Shown here one piece after another: positions 59,328 to 64,000 of a DNA stretch of 64,000 nt. The DNA lies in NCBI RefSeq assembly GCF_051513965.1, contig NZ_CP195847.1, forward strand, positions 2,976,001 through 3,040,000, in the 5' to 3' direction. This stretch comes from Paramicrobacterium sp051513965 (lineage in GTDB: Bacteria; Actinomycetota; Actinomycetes; Actinomycetales; Microbacteriaceae). The notes beneath the pieces were generated by a model. It was given only the letters and a program-made list of their open reading frames with translations. It made no database searches and was not told the DNA's origin. The translations under genes were made by a program, and so were the position numbers. Position 1 is the stretch's first letter; the number at the start of each line of letters is the position of its first letter.

Positions 59328-59391
59328 GTGTGACTGAGTATCGGTGTGACTGGGTGTCGGTGTGGCTGAGTATCGGTGTGACTGGGTGTCG
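59328..59391. repeat. Four tandem 16-bp repeats between iolD and iolE
   Basis: Units GTGTGACTGAGTATCG, GTGTGACTGGGTGTCG, GTGTGGCTGAGTATCG and GTGTGACTGGGTGTCG follow without gaps, in an alternating A-B-A'-B pattern that suggests a 32-base unit duplicated once. They end four bases before the iolD stop codon and lie within the transcribed operon upstream of iolE. Confidence 0.9.
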
Positions 59392-59395
59392 ACGC

Positions 59396-61306
59396 TCAGC
59401 CGAGCAGAGGCTTCTGCCGAGCCTTGTCGACGAGGTACTCGTCGTATGCCTTCTGCGTGGACTCCAGCTCAGAGACCGGAGCGACCGGCACGTCCCACCA
59501 ACCCTCGCCATCCGGCGCATAGATGAGCGGGTTTGAGTTGATGTGAATCACGGTCGAACGGTCGGATGCCTTCGCCGTAGCGATGGCAGCACTGAGATCG
59601 TTGACAGCGGATGCCGAGGGCTCGACCTCGATCACATCGAGACCGTAGCTTCGAGCATTCGCCGCAAGGTCGATCGGCAGTGTCTCGTCCCCCTGGAAGT
59701 TGCGAGTCTTCTCGTCGAGCGTCCGGTATTTCGTGCCGAAGCGCTCCGAGCCCGTCGTCTCCGACAGGTGGCCGATCGACGCATACCCGTGGTTCTGCAC
59801 GATGATCACGATGATCTTGAGCCCCTCGGCAACCGCTGTGACGAGTTCAGTGTGCAGCATGAGGTAGGAGCCGTCACCGACCATGACGATGACATCACGG
59901 TCGCTTTCGCCCGCAGCATCCGCTCCACGTCGAACGCCCAGTCCCCCAGCGATCTCGTATCCCATGCACGAGAACGCGTACTCGACGTGATAGCCGAGCG
60001 CGTCACGCACTCGCCAGAGTTTGTGCAGATCACCTGGAAGCGACCCGGCGGCTTGCACGATCACATCGCGCGGCGCACTCGCAGACTGCACCGCACCGAT
60101 GATCTCCGGCTGTCCCGGCTCGGCGAGACCGCTGGGCGCGAACGCGTCGTCCACCGCGGCATCCCACGTCTTCTTCTCGTCGGCCACACGAGTCGCGAAC
60201 TCCTCCGAGACACGATGCCCGGCTAGCAACTCCCGCAGACTGACGATTGCCTCACGCGCATCCGCGATCACCGGAAGCTGGCTTCCGTGCTTGTACGCGT
60301 CAAACGAGGCGACATTCACATTGACGAACGTGACGCCCGGGTTCTGGAACACCGTGCGGCTCGCCGTCGTGAAGTCGCTGTAGCGCGTGCCGATTCCGAT
60401 CACGACGTCCGCATCCGCCGCGATGCGATTCGCCGCCGTGGTACCGGTCGCTCCGATTCCCCCCAGATTCTGCGCGTGATCCCACACGAGCGACCCACCG
60501 CCGGCCTGCGAGGTTCCGACCGGAATGCCGGTCTCCTCCACGAACTGCCGCAGCTCGTCCTCTGCCCCCGAATACAGCACGCCTCCCCCGGCGACGATGA
60601 TGGGGTTCTTCGCCGCACGAATGGCATCGGCAGCACGCTCGACCGGTCCGCGCTCGGCAAGCGGACGCCGAATGTGCCATTCACGATCCTGCAGAAACTC
60701 GTCAGGCACATCGACGACCTCGGCCTGCACGTCCTCCGGAAGCGCGATCGTCACCGCCCCGGTCTCCGCCGGATCGGTCAGCACACGCATCGCGGCGAGC
60801 GCGATCGAGAACAGCTGCTCTGGCCGGTCGACTCTGTCGAAGAACTTCGACAGGGGCCGGAACGCATCGGTCACCTGCACCGAGGTGTCGTGAGGCATCT
60901 CGAGCTGCTGCAGCACGGGGTCGGAGACCCGCGTCGCAAACGTGTCGCTCGGCAGCAGCAGAGCGGGCAGTCGGTTCGAGGTCGCGAGAGCTGCCCCCGT
61001 GAGCATGTTGGCTGCGCCAGGCCCGACGGATGCCGCACACGCGAACGTTCCGCGACGCCGGTGCATGCGCGCGTATCCGACCGCCTGATGCACCATAGCC
61101 TGCTCGTTGCGGGCCTGGTGATACGGCATGAGGTCCGGGTCGAGCGCGTTCGCCTGCGCGATCGCCTGACCGAGACCAGCCACGTTGCCGTGCCCGAAGA
61201 TCCCGAAGGCGCCCGCTATCGTGCGCTCCCGGTGGTCTCCGTCAACGGTCCACTGGTGTCCGAGGAACTCGATGAGTGCCTGACCGACCGTCATCCGCCG
61301 TGTCAT
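59396..61306 (-). CDS. iolD: 3D-(3,5/4)-trihydroxycyclohexane-1,2-dione acylhydrolase
   Basis: A 636-residue ThDP-dependent enzyme that opens the ring of the trione to 5-deoxy-glucuronate. GIFGHGNVAGLGQAI near the N-terminus, TQ-type pyrophosphate handling, and GDGSYLMLHTELVTAVAEG with VQNHGY (the GDG...N ThDP/Mg motif) near 455-490. Length matches the family. ATG 61306 is chosen with AAGGG upstream, overlapping the iolB stop by four bases. Confidence 0.93.
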   Translation of the reverse strand: MTRRMTVGQALIEFLGHQWTVDGDHRERTIAGAFGIFGHGNVAGLGQAIAQANALDPDLMPYHQARNEQAMVHQAVGYARMHRRRGTFACAASVGPGAANMLTGAALATSNRLPALLLPSDTFATRVSDPVLQQLEMPHDTSVQVTDAFRPLSKFFDRVDRPEQLFSIALAAMRVLTDPAETGAVTIALPEDVQAEVVDVPDEFLQDREWHIRRPLAERGPVERAADAIRAAKNPIIVAGGGVLYSGAEDELRQFVEETGIPVGTSQAGGGSLVWDHAQNLGGIGATGTTAANRIAADADVVIGIGTRYSDFTTASRTVFQNPGVTFVNVNVASFDAYKHGSQLPVIADAREAIVSLRELLAGHRVSEEFATRVADEKKTWDAAVDDAFAPSGLAEPGQPEIIGAVQSASAPRDVIVQAAGSLPGDLHKLWRVRDALGYHVEYAFSCMGYEIAGGLGVRRGADAAGESDRDVIVMVGDGSYLMLHTELVTAVAEGLKIIVIIVQNHGYASIGHLSETTGSERFGTKYRTLDEKTRNFQGDETLPIDLAANARSYGLDVIEVEPSASAVNDLSAAIATAKASDRSTVIHINSNPLIYAPDGEGWWDVPVAPVSELESTQKAYDEYLVDKARQKPLLG

Positions 61307-62205
61307 TGCTGCTGCCCTTCTTCTGAGTACGGAAGGCGGGAGTCGAACTCCTGCCCTTCCCAGCTGCCACGCACCCATCCGTGTGCGGGGTCGTCAGTGA
61401 TGTTCCACACCCGCTCGGGGTCGGGTCCGGCCATGACGTTCAGGTAGTACATGTCGTAGCCGGGAGCTGCCGCCGCAGGTCCGTGGTAGCCGTACGGCAC
61501 GAGAGCGATGTCGCCCGTGCGCACGATGGTGTTGATGTCGATGTCTCCGGCACGCGACGAGTACGTCGCGAAGAGTCCGAACGGGTCAGCCTCCGCCGGC
61601 GCGTCGAGGCCACGCGACACAGCGGTCTCGAAGTAGTAGATCTCCTCGAGACGCGACTCAGTGCCGGGAATGTTCTCGTCGTGCTTGTGTGCGGGGAACG
61701 ATGACCAGTTCTCGGCCGGCGTGATCACCTCGCACACGATGAACTTCGAGGCGGCGAGCGCGGCAGGCGTGCCGTAGTTGTGAACCTGACGACTCGAGCG
61801 TCCGGAGCCGCGAAGTTCCACGGGGACTTCGCTCTTCGGAATGTAGGCGAAAGGATGCCGCTCGGTCGCCGGCGCCTCGGCGACGGCGATGCGTCCACGG
61901 CCCGTGATCTCGGCGGAGGAGCCCACCGGAAGGTAGGCGACGTCCGGCGGCCCGGCGAAGACCGACGAGCGGCCCTCCAGCCGAACGACATCCTTCTCAC
62001 CGTCGATCACGTATGCGACGCTGAACGACCCCGCCAGCGGAATGATCAGCCGCTCGATGTTTCCCGCATCGAGCGACCGAGCGTCACCGTCGCCGAGCTG
62101 CGCGACTCGCAGTCCGGTGTGCTGCCACCCGTCGAGGTTCGCGTCCACGACGCTCTGCCAGCCGTCTGCCGCGAGCTCTCCGTTTCGGAAGAACCACTGC
62201 GTCAT
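61303..62205 (-). CDS. iolB: 5-deoxy-glucuronate isomerase
   Basis: A 300-residue bicupin isomerase converting 5-deoxy-glucuronate to 2-deoxy-5-keto-gluconate. The metal site is seen in FPAHKHDENIPGTESRLEEI (His/Glu ligands), with LVPYGYHGPAAAAPGYDMYY in the second barrel. ATG 62205 has AAAGGAG upstream. Coupled to iolD by ATGA and 31 bases after iolA. Confidence 0.93.
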   Translation of the reverse strand: MTQWFFRNGELAADGWQSVVDANLDGWQHTGLRVAQLGDGDARSLDAGNIERLIIPLAGSFSVAYVIDGEKDVVRLEGRSSVFAGPPDVAYLPVGSSAEITGRGRIAVAEAPATERHPFAYIPKSEVPVELRGSGRSSRQVHNYGTPAALAASKFIVCEVITPAENWSSFPAHKHDENIPGTESRLEEIYYFETAVSRGLDAPAEADPFGLFATYSSRAGDIDINTIVRTGDIALVPYGYHGPAAAAPGYDMYYLNVMAGPDPERVWNITDDPAHGWVRGSWEGQEFDSRLPYSEEGQQQ

Positions 62206-62236
62206 CTGCCTGCTCCTTTGCCTGCTCGCTCGCCTG

Positions 62237-63748
62237 TCAGTCGTTCTCGGGAAATCCGAGGTTGATTCCGCCGTGCGTTGCCGGGTCGAGCCACCGCGAG
62301 GTGATCGCCTTCTCCTGCGTGAAGAAGTCGAAACCCTGCACCCCGTACGCCTTCGCACTGCCGAACAGCGACTGCTTCCATCCACCGAACGAGTGGTACG
62401 CGACCGGCACAGGAATCGGAACGTTCACTCCGATCATGCCGACCTGCACCTCGTTCTGGAAGCGCCGAGCCGCTCCCCCGTCGTTCGTGAAGATCGCCGT
62501 GCCGTTGCCGAACTGGCCCGAGTTGATCAGATCCATGCCCTCCTGGAACGTCTGAATCCGCACAACCGAAAGCACCGGTCCGAAGATCTCCTCCGAGTAC
62601 GCCTTCGACGACAGCGGAATGTTGTCAATCAGCGTCGGTCCCAGCCAGAACCCGTCCTCAGCACCATCGACAGTGAAACCCCGACCGTCGACGACGATGT
62701 CCGCACCGTCCTCTTCCGCAATGTCGATGTAACCGCGCACACGGTCACGGTGCTGCGCCGTCACCAAAGGACCCATATCCGGATTCTCACGACCGTCACC
62801 GACCTTCAGCTTCGCCATGCGCTCCGAGATCTTCGCAATGAGCTCATCCGCGACCGGCTCCACCGCCAGCACAACCGACTGAGCCATGCAACGCTCACCC
62901 GCCGACCCATAGCCGGAGTTGATCGCCTGATCCGCAACCAGATCAAGGTCCGCATCCGGCAGCACCAACATGTGATTGTTCGCACCCCCGAGAGCCTGAA
63001 CCCGCTTACCGTGCTTCGCCGCCGTCTCATAGATGTACTGCGCGATCGGCGTCGACCCGACGAAAGAGATCGACCGCACCTCCGGCGCCTCCAACAGCCC
63101 ATCCACAGCCTGCTTGTCACCGTTCAGCACGTTGAAGACCCCATCCGGAAGACCGGCCTCCGTCCACAGCTTCGCCATCCAGATCGCCGCAGACGGGTCC
63201 TTCTCACTCGGCTTCAGCACCACAGTGTTACCCGCCGCGATCGCGATCGGGAAGAACCACAGCGGCACCATCGCCGGAAAGTTGAACGGACTGATGATAC
63301 CCACCACCCCGAGCGGCTGCTTGATCGAATACACATCGACACCCGTCGACACGTTCTCCGAGAAATCCCCCTTGATCAAGTGCGGAAAACCACACGCCAG
63401 ATCCACGACCTCGAGACCACGCTGCACCTCGCCCGCAGCATCCGACACGACCTTGCCGTGCTCACTCGTGATGATCTCCGCCAACTCCCACTTGCGCTCA
63501 TTCAACAGCTCACGAAACCGGAAGATGATCGCCTGACGCTTCGCCATCGACAAATCCCGCCACGCCGGAAACGCATCAGACGCCGACTGAATCGCCGCCC
63601 GAATCTCCCCATCGCTCGCAAGCGACAGATCCTTCGTCTGCCGCCCCGTCGCCGGATTGAACACCGGCGACGTGCGCCCACTCGTCGACGGATGCTCGGC
63701 CCCGCCGATCCAGTGCGGAATTACGGTGATATCAGTTGTCGCGGTCAT
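62237..63748 (-). CDS. iolA: CoA-acylating methylmalonate-semialdehyde dehydrogenase
   Basis: A 503-residue aldehyde dehydrogenase converting malonate semialdehyde (or methylmalonate semialdehyde) to acetyl-CoA (or propionyl-CoA). FNFPAMVPLWFFPIAIAAGN is the coenzyme region, SFVGSTPIAQYIYE the glycine motif, and GSAGERCMAQS carries the nucleophile cysteine near 287. It has an unusually high share of C-ending codons, which keeps a 569-codon antisense frame open across it. It follows the aldolase-like gene. Confidence 0.93.
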   Translation of the reverse strand: MTATTDITVIPHWIGGAEHPSTSGRTSPVFNPATGRQTKDLSLASDGEIRAAIQSASDAFPAWRDLSMAKRQAIIFRFRELLNERKWELAEIITSEHGKVVSDAAGEVQRGLEVVDLACGFPHLIKGDFSENVSTGVDVYSIKQPLGVVGIISPFNFPAMVPLWFFPIAIAAGNTVVLKPSEKDPSAAIWMAKLWTEAGLPDGVFNVLNGDKQAVDGLLEAPEVRSISFVGSTPIAQYIYETAAKHGKRVQALGGANNHMLVLPDADLDLVADQAINSGYGSAGERCMAQSVVLAVEPVADELIAKISERMAKLKVGDGRENPDMGPLVTAQHRDRVRGYIDIAEEDGADIVVDGRGFTVDGAEDGFWLGPTLIDNIPLSSKAYSEEIFGPVLSVVRIQTFQEGMDLINSGQFGNGTAIFTNDGGAARRFQNEVQVGMIGVNVPIPVPVAYHSFGGWKQSLFGSAKAYGVQGFDFFTQEKAITSRWLDPATHGGINLGFPEND

Positions 63749-63768
63749 TAGTCTCTCCTTTTGACGAT

Positions 63769-64000
63769 TCAGTTGGCTGCGGTGCCGTGCACGAGCGCAG
63801 CTGCGGTATCGACCGCCCCGGCGACATCGCCGTCGGGCGGGTAGACGAGGGTGCGACCCACCACGAGGCCGCGCACGCCGGGCAGCGCGAGGGCGCTCTC
63901 CCAGCGGCCGTACGTTTCCTCGGGCGCTCCCGAGGGGTCGCCGCCGAGCAGAAGCGTCGGCAGTGTGGTCGACGCCATGACCCTCTCCATGTCGTCGACG
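63769..64000 (-). CDS. Aldolase-like (beta/alpha)8 protein of iol clusters, 3' end
   Basis: Only the last ~77 residues lie in the window. PTLLLGGDPSGAPEETYGRW and GVRGLVVGRTLVYPPDGDV match the class I aldolase-like barrel found between iolC and iolA in C. glutamicum-type clusters. It may split 2-deoxy-5-keto-gluconate 6-phosphate, but that role is inferred. The frame is open at the window end, so the visible ATG at 63990 is internal. It lies 20 bases before iolA. Confidence 0.75.
   Translation of the reverse strand, partial: VDDMERVMASTTLPTLLLGGDPSGAPEETYGRWESALALPGVRGLVVGRTLVYPPDGDVAGAVDTAAALVHGTAAN

Noticed and set aside
59328..59391. Tandem 16-base units considered as a CRISPR or iteron origin.
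   Set aside because: There are no spacers, no cas or replication gene is nearby, and the array lies inside an operon.
62042..63751. A 569-codon plus-strand open frame antisense to iolA and iolB.
   Set aside because: It is very rich in Arg and His and shows no domain. It follows from the strong C-ending codon bias of iolA, which is clearly the real gene.

Overview
The window looks like a chromosomal segment of a high-GC actinobacterium, most likely a member of the Microbacteriaceae. This rests on GC-rich codon use, GTG starts, Microbacteriaceae-type gene families, a DtxR/IdeR-type iron box, and an iol gene order that, from memory, resembles Corynebacterium glutamicum. No rRNA, tRNA, CRISPR array, integrase or transposase was recognised. 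The content is mostly ordinary metabolism, with two unusual AAA+ loci in the first half.

Region 1 (1-13.7 kb): the end of a DUF817 membrane protein; a perfect 30-bp-arm palindrome beside a 45-codon oxidase remnant; a YohF-like SDR; a Gfo/Idh oxidoreductase followed by tdh-kbl (threonine to glycine plus acetyl-CoA); a CpaE-like small protein; a CxxC flavoprotein reductase divergent from an XRE-cupin regulator; a 5'-truncated Nramp transporter ending at a repeat hairpin; a NUDIX hydrolase, a CDF transporter and a GNAT enzyme; and a TetR regulator divergent from an NAD(P)-binding protein, with repeated GAGAGCAGTGCTCTC operators between them.

Region 2 (13.7-19.3 kb): a tightly packed minus-strand operon of seven genes: two paralogous membrane-anchored proteins, a Ycf46-like AAA ATPase, a DUF2997 protein, a radical SAM activase-like protein, a DUF1257/Ycf35-like protein and a membrane helix-hairpin-helix protein. 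This is the best candidate for an undescribed system.

Region 3 (19.4-33.7 kb): a small membrane protein with an AI-2E-family permease; a FadJ-like protein that has lost its NAD-binding domain, next to a thiolase; a 1121-residue fusion of two beta-helix modules with two CbbX-type AAA modules; a glycosylase-family protein; a glutamate-synthase-like flavoprotein; an acylphosphatase; and a GntR - ornithine cyclodeaminase - CtlX - Lrp group for arginine-type amino acids.

Region 4 (33.7-49.1 kb): sugar and polyol catabolism, with a GH4 glycosidase, a PfkB kinase, Gfo/Idh enzymes, a tautomerase, TIM-barrel isomerases (one frameshifted), two LacI regulators with visible operators, a sugar-porter MFS and an FrcBCA-like ABC importer.

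Region 5 (49.1-55 kb): a YclNOPQ-like iron-siderophore ABC importer under an iron box, then a DUF222 HNH endonuclease.

Region 6 (55-64 kb): a myo-inositol catabolic operon on the minus strand (aldolase-like, iolA, iolB, iolD, iolE, iolG, iolH, Gfo/Idh). Its promoter lies beyond the window end.

Two families of intergenic hairpin repeats are scattered over the first 38 kb. Copies sit at the broken ends of two degraded genes.
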